This document shows positions 37,209 to 46,615 of a DNA stretch of 64,000 bases, in pieces. A model generated the notes under the pieces. That model made no database searches and was not told the DNA's origin. It worked only from the letters and a program-made list of their open reading frames with translations. Every line of letters begins with the position of its first letter. The stretch's first letter is position 1. Origin of the DNA: Gemmatimonadaceae bacterium (GTDB lineage: Bacteria; Gemmatimonadota; Gemmatimonadetes; Gemmatimonadales; Gemmatimonadaceae); assembly GCA_025934775.1 (NCBI GenBank), contig JAICWO010000021.1, positions 16,813 to 80,812 of the forward strand, written 5' to 3'. Made by a program: the position numbers and the translations under genes.

Positions 37209-38261
37209 ATGGAATCGATGCGTTGCATCACCGTCGAGCCGGGTACGGCCAACTCCGTCCAGCTCGACACGTTCAAGATACCGACCCCCGATCGCGGCGC
37301 CGTGCTCATTCGTGCCGTGCGACTCGGCATTTGTGGCACCGATCGCGAGATAATTTCGGGCGCATACGGCGCGCCACCACCCGGACACAAGCGTCTCATC
37401 CTCGGCCACGAATCACTTGGCCGGATCGAAGACGCGCCGAGCGATGCCGGATTCGCGAAGGGTGATCTCGTCGTCGGCATCGTGCGACATCCGGATCCCG
37501 TCCCGTGCGCGAACTGCGCCGCCGGCGAATGGGATATGTGTCGCAATGGACAGTACACGGAGCACGGCATCAAATCGCTCGACGGATATGGATGCGAGTA
37601 CTATCGACTCGATCCACAGTTCGTCGTGCGTCTGGATCAGTCGCTCGGCACCCTCGGCGTGCTCGTCGAGCCGACGAGCGTCGTCGCAAAGGCGTGGGAG
37701 CATGTCGAGTGGATTGGACGCCGCGCGAAGTGGAAGCCGCGGTGCGTGCTCGTCACTGGAGCGGGGCCGGTCGGCTTGCTGGCGGCGTTGCTCGGCGTGC
37801 AGCGCGGCCTCGATGTCCACGTGCTCGATCGCGTCACCGACGGCCCGAAGCCAAATCTCGTTCGCGACCTCGGCGCCACGTACCACGCCGGGTCGCTCGA
37901 CGCGCTGCGCGACGACTTCGACATCGTGATCGAGTGCACGGGTGCCGCATCGCTCGTGTTCGAGGTCGTCGAGCACACCGCCCCGGACGCGATCGTTTGC
38001 CTCGCCGGCGTCTCGGCGCCGGGCGCGTCTCGCTCGATCGACGTCGGCGAGATCAATCGCAAGGTGGTGCTCGGCGATCGCGTCCTCTTCGGATCGGTCA
38101 ACGCGAATCGGCGACACTACGAGGCGGCGATTCGCGCGCTCGCCGCGGCCGACCACGGATGGCTCGATCGGCTCATCACGCGGCGCGTGCCGCTCGACGG
38201 CTGGCGCGACGCCTTCGCCGCGAAGCCGGACGATGTGAAAACCGTGATCGAGTTCGAATGA
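37209..38261 (+). CDS. archaeal-type glucose 1-dehydrogenase (zinc alcohol dehydrogenase superfamily)
   Basis: GICGTDREIISGAYG, LILGHESLGRI, VGIVRHPDPVPCANCAAGEWDMCRNGQYTEHGIKSLDGYGCEYYR, VLVTGAGPVGLLAALLGVQRGLDVHVLDR. Confidence 0.88.
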   Translation: MESMRCITVEPGTANSVQLDTFKIPTPDRGAVLIRAVRLGICGTDREIISGAYGAPPPGHKRLILGHESLGRIEDAPSDAGFAKGDLVVGIVRHPDPVPCANCAAGEWDMCRNGQYTEHGIKSLDGYGCEYYRLDPQFVVRLDQSLGTLGVLVEPTSVVAKAWEHVEWIGRRAKWKPRCVLVTGAGPVGLLAALLGVQRGLDVHVLDRVTDGPKPNLVRDLGATYHAGSLDALRDDFDIVIECTGAASLVFEVVEHTAPDAIVCLAGVSAPGASRSIDVGEINRKVVLGDRVLFGSVNANRRHYEAAIRALAAADHGWLDRLITRRVPLDGWRDAFAAKPDDVKTVIEFE

Positions 38262-40114
38262 CCCTGCGCCTCGAAGATTACGCCGTCATCGGCGACTGCG
38301 AGACCGCGGCCCTCGTCGGCCGGGATGGCTCCATCGATTGGCTCTGCTGGCCGCGGTTCGACTCGGGCGCGTGCTTCGCCGCGTTGCTCGGTGGGCCCGA
38401 GCACGGGCGATGGCTCGTCGCGCCGAAAGATCCGCACCCGCGCGTGCGGCGTGCCTACCGCGGCGACACGATGATTCTCGAAACCGAGTTCGAGACGGAC
38501 GACGGCGCCGTGACGGTCATCGACTTCATGCCGCTGCGCGACCACCGATCGGACATCGTGCGCATGGTCGTCGGCAAGCGCGGGCGGGTTGCCATGCGAA
38601 CGGAGATCGTGCTGCGATTCGACTACGGCTCGCTCGTGCCCTGGGTGAGCCGCCTCGACGACGGCCGCCTGCGCGCCATCGCCGGCCCCGACATGATCGT
38701 GATCGATTCCGCGGTGGAGCTGCACGGCGAGAACTTCACCACCGTCGGTGATTTCACGGTCGCCGAAGGCGAGTGCGTGTGGTTCACGATGACATGGACG
38801 CCGTCACATCTCGAAGCACCGCGTTCCGCCGACGCGGACAAAGCGCTTCGCGTGACGGAACAGTTCTGGAACAAGTGGGTGCGGCGGTGCACGTACAGGG
38901 GCGAGCTCCGCGAGCCGGTGATCCGATCGTTGCTCACGCTCAAGACGCTCGCGTACACACCGACCGGCGGCATCGTCGCCGCACCGACCACCTCGATCCC
39001 GGAGTGCATCGGCGGAAAACGGAATTGGGATTATCGATTCTGCTGGCTGCGCGACGCGACGCTGTCGCTGCTCGCGCTCATGGACGCCGGCTACTACCAG
39101 GAAGCCGGTGCGTGGCGCGACTGGTTGTTGCGCGCGGCGGCCGGCTCGCCAGATCAAGTGCAAATCATGTACGGCCTCGCCGGCGAGCGCATGCTGCTCG
39201 AGTGGGAGGTCGGCTGGCTTCCCGGCTACGAGTTCTCGCGACCCGTGCGCATCGGTAACGCGGCGCATCAGCAGCTTCAGCTCGACGTCTACGGCGAGGT
39301 GATGGACGCCCTGCATCAGGCGCGGAGCGGCGGCATCTCGGAGAGTGCGGAAGCGTGGGAGCTGCAGAAGGCGCTCGCGGAGCACCTCGCCGGGATCTGG
39401 GATCAGCCGGATCATGGCATCTGGGAGTCGCGCGGCGAGCCGCAGCAGTTCACGCACTCCAAGGTGATGGCGTGGGTCGCGATCGACCGCGCGGTGAAGA
39501 GCGCCGAACAGTTCGGCCTCGAAGGTCCCGTCGACCAGTGGAAGGCGCTGCGCCAGCGCATTCACGAGGACGTCTGCGAGCACGGCTTCAACACGAAGCT
39601 GGGGTCGTTCGTGCAGTCGTACGGCTCGGAGCTGCTCGATGCGAGTTTACTCATGATACCGCTCGTCGGCTTCCTGCCCGCGAGCGACGCGCGCGTGCGC
39701 GGGACGGTGGAGTGTATCGAGCGGCGGCTGCTCGCCGACGGGTTCGTGATGCGCTACGACACGCGCGCGAGCAACGACGGGCTTCCCCCGGGCGAAGGCG
39801 CCTTCTTGGCGTGCAGCTTCTGGCTCGCCGACAACTACGTCCTCCTCGGCCGCACGGACGACGCGCGCAAGCTCTTCGACCGCCTGCTCTCACTGCGCAA
39901 CGACGTCGGGCTGCTGTCGGAGGAATACGACGCAAAGCTCGGACGACAGGTCGGCAATTTTCCACAGGCATTCTCGCATGTGGCGATGCTGAGCACCGCC
40001 TTCAACCTCGGCCACGCCGAGCATCAGAACGCGCCGCGGCCGGCCGAGCAGCGCGCGACGCACAAGGCGCCGAGCCGAAAGCGCACGGCGAAAAAGGGCA
40101 CGCGCGGGGGCTGA
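38258..40114 (+). CDS. glycoside hydrolase family 15 protein (glucoamylase/trehalase-like)
   Basis: LEDYAVIGDCETAALVGRDGSIDWLCWPRFDSGACFAALLG; RNWDYRFCWLRDATLSLLALMDAGY; SYGSELLDASLLMIPLVGFLPASDARV; ATGA overlap with upstream gene. Confidence 0.94.
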   Translation: MTLRLEDYAVIGDCETAALVGRDGSIDWLCWPRFDSGACFAALLGGPEHGRWLVAPKDPHPRVRRAYRGDTMILETEFETDDGAVTVIDFMPLRDHRSDIVRMVVGKRGRVAMRTEIVLRFDYGSLVPWVSRLDDGRLRAIAGPDMIVIDSAVELHGENFTTVGDFTVAEGECVWFTMTWTPSHLEAPRSADADKALRVTEQFWNKWVRRCTYRGELREPVIRSLLTLKTLAYTPTGGIVAAPTTSIPECIGGKRNWDYRFCWLRDATLSLLALMDAGYYQEAGAWRDWLLRAAAGSPDQVQIMYGLAGERMLLEWEVGWLPGYEFSRPVRIGNAAHQQLQLDVYGEVMDALHQARSGGISESAEAWELQKALAEHLAGIWDQPDHGIWESRGEPQQFTHSKVMAWVAIDRAVKSAEQFGLEGPVDQWKALRQRIHEDVCEHGFNTKLGSFVQSYGSELLDASLLMIPLVGFLPASDARVRGTVECIERRLLADGFVMRYDTRASNDGLPPGEGAFLACSFWLADNYVLLGRTDDARKLFDRLLSLRNDVGLLSEEYDAKLGRQVGNFPQAFSHVAMLSTAFNLGHAEHQNAPRPAEQRATHKAPSRKRTAKKGTRGG

Positions 40115-40115
40115 G

Positions 40116-40994
40116 TTATTTCGCGATCAGCGCGACGCCGTTCCCCGGCTGCGGAAATCGGACGAACACCTCCGGGTCGTGACCCGGGACGATGAGATCG
40201 GGGCTCGCCGCGATCGTCGTCATGCGGGCCTGCGCGCGCAGGTTGGAGAGCGAGTCGAGCGTCTGCGCGATCGGACGGTGCGTCGCGAGGTTCTCGTACA
40301 GATACATGTTGTCCGACGCGATGACGACGGTGCCTTCCTTCGTTCGGACGCCCACGTACTGCGACGCGAATGTATGTTTGCCGCCCGTGTACACGGTGAT
40401 GCCGGGCATGATCTCCTTGGCGTCGCCGTCCACGAGCTGCACGCGTCCCGCGCGCGCGGCCGCCGCCAGCCGCTTCGCGTCGCCCGCGTCGATCATCCGG
40501 TCCTTCACGGCGCCCGTCGAATCCGTGTGATGATCGAACTCCTCGCGCTGAATCCAGATCATCGACTGGGGAAAGAGGTCGATCCCATCCAGATGATCCC
40601 AGTGCACGTGCGAGATGATGAGATCGTGGATCTGCGCCGAAGTCACTCCGGCGCGCATGACCGCGGAATCGGGCGGCAGATAGTCCTTGGGGTGATACCG
40701 CCGCACCAGGTCGGCCCGGTGAAAGCCGGCGTCGACCAGCACGTCATGTCCATCAGATCCTTTTAATAACCAGACCATCATCGCGATGTCGATCCGGCGG
40801 CTCGTGTCGGCGCCCGTGATCAGGCCGGAGACGCGGAACGGAATGCTGGCGTACCGGATCGCGTAGACCTGATACGTCACCGGCGGCTCCTGCTCCGCGT
40901 GCACCGGCGCCGTGTCGCCGAGCGCCGCCCGCATGGCGGTGATCGAAACCGCCGCGGCCATGCAGGCGATGGTGCGTCGAATCGACCGCTTCAT
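40116..40994 (-). CDS. MBL-fold metallohydrolase (lactonase-like), secreted
   Basis: LVDAGFHRAD...IHDLIISHVHWDHLDGIDLFPQSMIWIQREEFD (HxHxDH)...LIVPGHDPEVFVRFPQ. Confidence 0.9.
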   Translation of the reverse strand: MKRSIRRTIACMAAAVSITAMRAALGDTAPVHAEQEPPVTYQVYAIRYASIPFRVSGLITGADTSRRIDIAMMVWLLKGSDGHDVLVDAGFHRADLVRRYHPKDYLPPDSAVMRAGVTSAQIHDLIISHVHWDHLDGIDLFPQSMIWIQREEFDHHTDSTGAVKDRMIDAGDAKRLAAAARAGRVQLVDGDAKEIMPGITVYTGGKHTFASQYVGVRTKEGTVVIASDNMYLYENLATHRPIAQTLDSLSNLRAQARMTTIAASPDLIVPGHDPEVFVRFPQPGNGVALIAK

Positions 40995-40995
40995 G

Positions 40996-41475
40996 TCATG
41001 CTCCGTCGTGAGTGTGCATCACGCGTTCGGAAGATCCTGTGGGAAGATCCTTCATGTAGCGCCGTCCGGTGTGGCGATAGGCGAGCGACTCGTAGAACCG
41101 GTGCGCCTCGTCTCGATGCAGCGCGGTGTTGACGACCACGCGTTCGGCGCCGTGCTCGCGAGCCCAGTCCTCGACCGCGCGCACCAGCCGCCGCCCCGCT
41201 CCGCTGCGGCGCGCGCGTTCGTCGACGACGAGCAGCGAAAGCTGGGCGATCGGCGCGTCGTGGTTCATCGTGTGGCGCATGTGCACCGTCACGAGACCCA
41301 ATACCTCGGTCGATCTCGTCACGACGAACCCGCGCGCGCCCTGGTCGGTGTCCAGGCGCGCGATGCGCGCTGGAATCACATCCGGCGTACACGGGTAGCC
41401 AAGCTGCGTGCACAGCCGCGCCAGCGCCTCGGCGTCCTCAGGGGTCGGCTGCCGAACTTCGAAATCGGCGGACAT
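40996..41475 (-). CDS. GNAT family N-acetyltransferase
   Basis: VRQPTPEDAEALARLCTQLGYP...LLVVDERARRSGAGRRLVRAVEDWAREHGAERVVVNTALHRDEAHRFYESLAYRHTGRRYMKDL. Confidence 0.92.
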   Translation of the reverse strand: MSADFEVRQPTPEDAEALARLCTQLGYPCTPDVIPARIARLDTDQGARGFVVTRSTEVLGLVTVHMRHTMNHDAPIAQLSLLVVDERARRSGAGRRLVRAVEDWAREHGAERVVVNTALHRDEAHRFYESLAYRHTGRRYMKDLPTGSSERVMHTHDGA

Positions 41476-41478
41476 GCG

Positions 41479-42843
41479 TCAGTACTTCTCCAGGTAGCTG
41501 TCGAGCTCCCACTGGCTCACCTGCGTGATGTAGTCGCGCCACTCCTGCCGTTTGGCTTCCACGAAATGCGTGGTGATGTGTTCGCCGAGCGCGCTCTGAA
41601 TGACGTCGTCTTTCTCGAGCTCGTCCAGCGCCTCATTGAGGTCGTGCGGCAGGTCGTCGATGCGAAGCCGGCGCTTCTCGCGGAAGCTCATCTCCCAGAT
41701 GTTCTCATTCACGGGCTCGCGATAGTCGGCCTTCGTCTCGATGCCGTCGAGTCCCGCCGCGAGCATGACCGCGAGCGCGAGATACGGATTCGCGGCCGGA
41801 TCCGGCATCCGGAGCTCCACGCGCGTGCCGAGCCCGCGCCGGTCCGGCACGCGAATCAGCGGGGAGCGATTTCGCATGGACCACGCGACGTTCACCGGCG
41901 CCTCGTAGCCGGGCACGAGGCGCTTATATGAGTTTACTAATGGATTGGTGATCGCGCACATGCCGCGCGCGTGCCGCAGCAGTCCGCCGATGTAATGCAG
42001 CGCCGCCGGCGAGAGCTCCCATTCCGCTTTGGGGGCCCAGAACGCGTTCTCCTTTCCCGTGAACAGCGACTGGTGCGTATGCATCCCGCTGCCGTTCTGC
42101 CCGAAGATCGGTTTCGGCATGAACGACGCGAGCAAGCCGAACTGGGTCGCGACATGCTTCACCACGAAACGGAACGTGGCGATGTTGTCCGCCGTCTTGA
42201 GCGCGTCGGCATAGCGGAAATCGATCTCGTGCTGGCCGTGCGCGACTTCGTGATGCGCGGCCTCCACCTCGAAGCCCATCCGCTCGAGCGTGTCGACCAT
42301 GGCGCGGCGCGCATCCTCGCCGAGGTCGGCGGGCGCGAGATCGAAGTAGCTGCCCACGTCGTGCGTCGTCGTGCTCGCCTCACCGGTCTCGCTCGGTTTG
42401 AACAGGAAGAACTCCGCTTCCATTCCCGCGTTCATCGCATAGCCCATCGAGCGCGCCTTCGCGAGCACCGCCTTGAGCTGGCCGCGCGGGTCGCCGGCGA
42501 ACGGCGCGCCGTTCGGCATCGCGATGTCGCAGATGAGCCGGCAGATGCGGTTCTCCGGATCGCCCCACGGGAACACGAGGAACGTGTCGAGGTCGGGCGT
42601 GAGGAGCATGTCCGACTCCTCGATGCGCACGAAGCCTTCGATCGACGATCCGTCGAACATGATGTCGCCGGCGAGCGCCTTCTCGAACTGCGACGACGGA
42701 ATCTCGACGTTCTTGTTGATGCCGAGAATGTCCGTGAACTGCAGACGCATGAACCGGACGTTGAGCTTTTCGGTGAGCTCGAGAATGTCCTTCTTCGAGG
42801 CGCCGGTGGTGTCCGGCGTGAGCGATCGGGTGCGCGGCGTCAC
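41479..42843 (-). CDS. glnA: type I glutamine synthetase
   Basis: RFMRLQFTDILGINKNVEIP, MFDGSSIEGFVRIEESDM, EAEFFLF, HHEVAHGQHEIDFRY, FGQNGSGMHTHQSL, RVPDRRGLGTRVELRMPDPAANPYLA. Start assumed at GTG 42843. Confidence 0.95.
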   Translation of the reverse strand: MTPRTRSLTPDTTGASKKDILELTEKLNVRFMRLQFTDILGINKNVEIPSSQFEKALAGDIMFDGSSIEGFVRIEESDMLLTPDLDTFLVFPWGDPENRICRLICDIAMPNGAPFAGDPRGQLKAVLAKARSMGYAMNAGMEAEFFLFKPSETGEASTTTHDVGSYFDLAPADLGEDARRAMVDTLERMGFEVEAAHHEVAHGQHEIDFRYADALKTADNIATFRFVVKHVATQFGLLASFMPKPIFGQNGSGMHTHQSLFTGKENAFWAPKAEWELSPAALHYIGGLLRHARGMCAITNPLVNSYKRLVPGYEAPVNVAWSMRNRSPLIRVPDRRGLGTRVELRMPDPAANPYLALAVMLAAGLDGIETKADYREPVNENIWEMSFREKRRLRIDDLPHDLNEALDELEKDDVIQSALGEHITTHFVEAKRQEWRDYITQVSQWELDSYLEKY

Positions 42844-42982
42844 GGATTGGCGAGCGTGGCGGGTGAGATCGGTGAGAGCGATGTGGAAGCTGTTTGCGCG
42901 TCGTCGTGGTGTCAAACGGGCATACGGCTTGCGCGACCCGTGATTCGAGATTTCACGACGTACCCGGGCGAAGGAGAACACG

Positions 42983-43429
42983 ATGAAGATTCAAGACATC
43001 ATGACGCGCGACCCGAGCTGCGTGTCGCCGGATTCTACCGTGCGCGAAGCGGCGCAGCTCATGAAGCGCGACGACACCGGCATCATTCCGGTCGTCAACG
43101 GCAGCAGCGACAAGCGGCTGCTTGGCGTCATCACCGACCGCGACATCGCGATCCGCTGCGTCGCCGAAGGCAAGGACGGCAGCTGCCATGTGCGCGACGT
43201 GATGAGCTCCGATGATCTCGCCACGTGCAATCTGAACGACGACGTCGACTCGGTGATGAACGCCATGCGCACCGAGAAAGTGCGTCGGATTCCAATCGTC
43301 GATGAGCGTGGCTCCCTCGTCGGCATCGTCGCGCAGTCCGATGTGCTGCGGAAGACGCGCGACACGCACAAGGCGGGCGAGACGGTGGAGCAGATCTCCC
43401 AGCCCGGCGGGCAGCACAGTCAATCCTGA
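42983..43429 (+). CDS. CBS domain-containing protein
   Basis: Two CBS motifs: IMTRDPSCVSPDSTVREAAQLMKRDDTGIIPVV...LLGVITDRDIAIR; VMSSDDLATCNLNDDVDSVMNAM...RIPIVDERGSLVGIVAQSDV. Confidence 0.95.
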   Translation: MKIQDIMTRDPSCVSPDSTVREAAQLMKRDDTGIIPVVNGSSDKRLLGVITDRDIAIRCVAEGKDGSCHVRDVMSSDDLATCNLNDDVDSVMNAMRTEKVRRIPIVDERGSLVGIVAQSDVLRKTRDTHKAGETVEQISQPGGQHSQS

Positions 43430-43442
43430 TCGCCGTTTGTCT

Positions 43443-43490
43443 CGCGGCCCCGCGGTCGAGTCGTGCTTGGCGATCGACCGCGGGGCCGCG
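43443..43490. terminator. strong GC hairpin downstream of CBS gene
   Basis: Perfect 17-bp arms CGCGGCCCCGCGGTCGA / TCGACCGCGGGGCCGCG, 14-nt loop. Confidence 0.7.
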
Positions 43491-43532
43491 TCGTCGAATG
43501 ACGTGACGGCGTCGTCCGTGTAGCTTTACCGC

Positions 43533-44348
43533 ATGGCTTCTCCGTCCTTACCAGAACAGCATCAAACCTGTCCGGGCTGCGGCGCGGACGCGGTCGGCAA
43601 GTTCTGTTCGAATTGCGGCGCATCGTTGGCCGGCGCGGCGTGCGCCGCGTGCGGAGCCTCGTTGTCGCCGGGCGCGAAATTCTGTCACCGCTGCGGCTCG
43701 CCCGTCGGCGCCGCCGACCCGCGCGTCGGTGAGCAGCGCAGCTTTTCGTCCGCGCTCCCATGGGGCGTTGCGGCGATCGCGCTGGTCGCGATCGTGGCGC
43801 TGGTGGCAGGACAGCGCTTCGGACGTACGTCATCCGGTGCGCCGAGCGCTGTCCCCGACAATGCCGCCGAGGCGATGAGCGCGGCCGCGCCGTTCGCCGG
43901 TGCCACGGGCAATGGTCAAGCACCCGACATCAGCAATCTCACACCGGCCGAAGCGGCGGTACGCCTGTACAATCGTGTGATGGAAGCGCACGAGAACGGC
44001 AGAGCTGATACGGTGCAGATGTTCGCGCCCATGGCGATCACCGCCTATCAGATGATTGGGAATCCCAATCTCGACGAGCGCTACGACATGGGTCGCATTG
44101 CCGCGGTATCCGGCAATGAAACACTCGCGCGCGCCGAGGCGGACACCATTCTCGCCAAGCATCCGAATCATCTGCTCGGCCTCATTCTCGCCGGAAACGC
44201 CGCGCACCTGCGCAAGGACACTGCGGCGGAACGGAAGTATTACGATGCGCTGCACGCCGCCGCGCCAGCCGAACGCGGCAAGCAGTTGGAAGAGTACGTC
44301 ACCCACGAGAACGACATCACGATCGCCCTCGACGCCAGACGTCCATGA
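43533..44348 (+). CDS. double zinc-ribbon, single-TM protein with TPR-like C-terminus
   Basis: CPGCGADAVGKFCSNCGASLAGAACAACGASLSPGAKFCHRCGSPVG; TM WGVAAIALVAIVALVAG; TPR-like tail. Confidence 0.82.
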   Translation: MASPSLPEQHQTCPGCGADAVGKFCSNCGASLAGAACAACGASLSPGAKFCHRCGSPVGAADPRVGEQRSFSSALPWGVAAIALVAIVALVAGQRFGRTSSGAPSAVPDNAAEAMSAAAPFAGATGNGQAPDISNLTPAEAAVRLYNRVMEAHENGRADTVQMFAPMAITAYQMIGNPNLDERYDMGRIAAVSGNETLARAEADTILAKHPNHLLGLILAGNAAHLRKDTAAERKYYDALHAAAPAERGKQLEEYVTHENDITIALDARRP

Positions 44349-45175
44349 CGACCATTCACGTTGCACATAGCCCGGACTCCGACGACGCCTTCATGTTCTA
44401 CGCGCTCGCGTCCGGGAAGATCGACACCGAAGGCCTCACCTACGTGCACGAGCTGCAGGACATCGAGACGCTCAACCAACGCGCCATGCGCGGCGAGCTC
44501 GAGGTCACCGCGGTTTCCATCCACGCCTACGCCTATCTGTCTGACCGGTATGCGCTACTGCCCCACGGCGCCTCGATGGGCGACCGCTACGGACCACGGC
44601 TCGTGTCACGCACGCCGATGTCGCGCGCGGATGTTCGCGGCAAACGGATCGCGATCCCGGGCAGGCTCACCAGCGCGTATTTGGCGCTCCAGTTGTTCGA
44701 GCCGGAGTTCGAGGCGGTCGTGATCCCGTTCGACCAGATCGAGGACGCGGTCGTCGACGGACAGGCTGACGTCGGGCTGCTGATCCACGAGGGCCAGCTC
44801 ACCTACCCTGAGAAGGGCCTGCACCTGATTGCGGATCTCGGCGAGTGGTGGTTCGGCGAGACGGGGCTCCCGCTGCCGCTCGGTGGCAACGTGGTGCGCA
44901 AGGATCTGGGCGATGACATGACGCGGAAGATTTCGCGCCATCTACACGGCAGCATCGCGTATGGGTTGGAGCACCGGAAAGCTGCGCTCGACCATTCGAT
45001 GCAATACGCGCGCGGGCTCGAACGCTCCAAGGCGGACGCGTTCGTTGGGATGTACGTCAACGATTGGACTCTGGACTACGGGGACCGCGGTCGCCAGGCG
45101 GTGAGGCTGTTCCTCGAGCGCGGCGTCGAGGCTGGCCTGATCACGAAATCCGTAACTGTCGAGTTTGTTGATTGA
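44345..45175 (+). CDS. mqnD: 1,4-dihydroxy-6-naphthoate synthase (futalosine menaquinone pathway)
   Basis: VAHSPDSDDAFMFYALASGKIDTEGLTYVHELQDIETLNQRAMRGELEVTAVSIHAYAYLSDRYALLPHGASMGDRYGPRLV...LPLPLGGNVVRKDLG. Confidence 0.92.
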   Translation: MTTIHVAHSPDSDDAFMFYALASGKIDTEGLTYVHELQDIETLNQRAMRGELEVTAVSIHAYAYLSDRYALLPHGASMGDRYGPRLVSRTPMSRADVRGKRIAIPGRLTSAYLALQLFEPEFEAVVIPFDQIEDAVVDGQADVGLLIHEGQLTYPEKGLHLIADLGEWWFGETGLPLPLGGNVVRKDLGDDMTRKISRHLHGSIAYGLEHRKAALDHSMQYARGLERSKADAFVGMYVNDWTLDYGDRGRQAVRLFLERGVEAGLITKSVTVEFVD

Positions 45176-45185
45176 CGGTTAGCGC

Positions 45186-45209
45186 ATCACTGACCTTGCG
45201 GTCAGTGAT
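45186..45209. terminator. hairpin between convergent genes, overlaps stop codon of 45202-45696
   Basis: Perfect 10-bp arms ATCACTGACC / GGTCAGTGAT, TTGC loop. Confidence 0.7.
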
Positions 45210-45696
45210 CGTGGTGTTGGTGGCCCTGTTCGTGGCCCATGCCGTGCCGCACCCATCCCACCACTTTCGCCGCGCGCGCTCCTAGCGCTCGCGCCCGCTC
45301 CTCGGGATCGACAAGGCCGCGCGGCGCCGAGACGATGATGCCTCCCAACCGGTCGATGCGACCGGGGAGCGCCGTGTTCTCGCCGCCCGCGACCGCGAAC
45401 ACGATGTTGGCGAATTGATCTGGTGGACGCACGCGCTCGAGCGCGTCGAGCAGAGTCGAGAGCTCCGCCGGTATCTCACCCGCCGCGGGACAGGCGATGA
45501 GCACTCCATCATACTCGAGCAGTTGCTCGGGCCCGGAGAGCTGCTTCACCCGCTGTCCAGTCGTCTGCTGGTGCGGCGCGCCCGCCACGAGATCCACTTC
45601 GGTGAATCGGACGGCCGCAGCGCCTTCGGCTGCCGCCTCGGCGAGCGTGGAGGCCGGAGCCTCGGTGCCAAAAAACAATACGATCAGCTTCGGCAT
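45202..45696 (-). CDS. flavodoxin-like / NAD(P)H-dependent oxidoreductase-like protein with His-rich C-terminus
   Basis: MPKLIVLFFGTEAPASTLAEAAAEGAAAV...EYDGVLIACPAAGEIPAELSTLLDAL...ANIVFAVAGGENTAL; C-terminus HGMGHEQGHQHHDH. Confidence 0.65.
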   Translation of the reverse strand: MPKLIVLFFGTEAPASTLAEAAAEGAAAVRFTEVDLVAGAPHQQTTGQRVKQLSGPEQLLEYDGVLIACPAAGEIPAELSTLLDALERVRPPDQFANIVFAVAGGENTALPGRIDRLGGIIVSAPRGLVDPEERARALGARAAKVVGWVRHGMGHEQGHQHHDH

Positions 45697-45895
45697 GATG
45701 GTGTTTGGACCAGTCGTCGTCGTCACTGTGTGCGATCTTCTTGACGAAGCGCCTGGCCAAGTATACTAAGGCGTTGAAAAATCACCGATGCGCGATGCAT
45801 GTCGCTTACTCGGTATCAGGCATACGGCGTGCAGCCGAACGGCGGCCGTGTGCGGACGATTGATGCGCTGATCACATAACCCTCAGGAGGCGGGC

Positions 45896-46543
45896 ATGCC
45901 GCGAGGTGACGAGTTGCACGAGGAGTATTCCTTCTCCGATCGTGATGACGACGTCGACGATCTGGGTTACGGCGGTGGTGGCGGTGGTGGTGCGTCGTAC
46001 GACGACGAGGATGAGGAGGATGGCGGCTGGATGACCCACAAGGACGAGAGCGACGACCTCTGGGACAGCGCAGAAGACGTGGATGACGACGAGGAAGAGC
46101 CTGGACTCGAGCCCGTCGTCGAGGAAGAGGAGGAGGAAGTCGACGTCTTCGCGACGCCCCGCCGTCCTGGGCGCCCGCCGCGCGCTGCGACGCCCGCCGC
46201 TGCTCCCGTGAGCGCGCCGTCGGCGCCGGCGACGCCGTCATCGCACGCCGCGTCCCCCGCGGCTTCCGCCTCCGCTCCGGCGAAGAAAGCGGCGCCGGCA
46301 AAGAAGACCGCAAGCAACGGCGCGAAAAAAGTCGCCGCCAAGAAGCCGGCAAAGCAAGCGGCAAAGAAGAGCGGTACCAAGAAGGCCGCGAAGAAGAGCA
46401 GCGCGAAAAAGCCGGCGAAGAAGACCCCTCCCAAGAAGGCCGCCGCGAAGAAGGGCGGACCGAAAAAGGCCGCCAAAAAGAGCAGCCCAAAGAAGCCGGC
46501 CAAGAAGGGCGGCAAGAAGAGCGCGAAGAAAGGTCGTCGGTAA
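45896..46543 (+). CDS. histone H1-like protein: acidic N-terminus, AT-hook, Lys/Ala-rich tail
   Basis: DDEDEEDGG...VVEEEEEEVDVFATPRRPGRPPRAATPAAAP...AKKPAKQAAKKSGTKKAAKKSSAKKPAKK...KKGRR. Confidence 0.85.
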   Translation: MPRGDELHEEYSFSDRDDDVDDLGYGGGGGGGASYDDEDEEDGGWMTHKDESDDLWDSAEDVDDDEEEPGLEPVVEEEEEEVDVFATPRRPGRPPRAATPAAAPVSAPSAPATPSSHAASPAASASAPAKKAAPAKKTASNGAKKVAAKKPAKQAAKKSGTKKAAKKSSAKKPAKKTPPKKAAAKKGGPKKAAKKSSPKKPAKKGGKKSAKKGRR

Positions 46544-46571
46544 GCACCCCGCCCGCCTCGATCAACGACGC

Positions 46572-46596
46572 CGGAGCGATCCTCGCGATCGCTCCG
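46572..46596. terminator. hairpin downstream of H1-like gene
   Basis: Perfect 9-bp arms CGGAGCGAT / ATCGCTCCG, 7-nt loop. Confidence 0.65.
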
Positions 46597-46615
46597 CTGT
46601 CGTTTAATATCCAGG

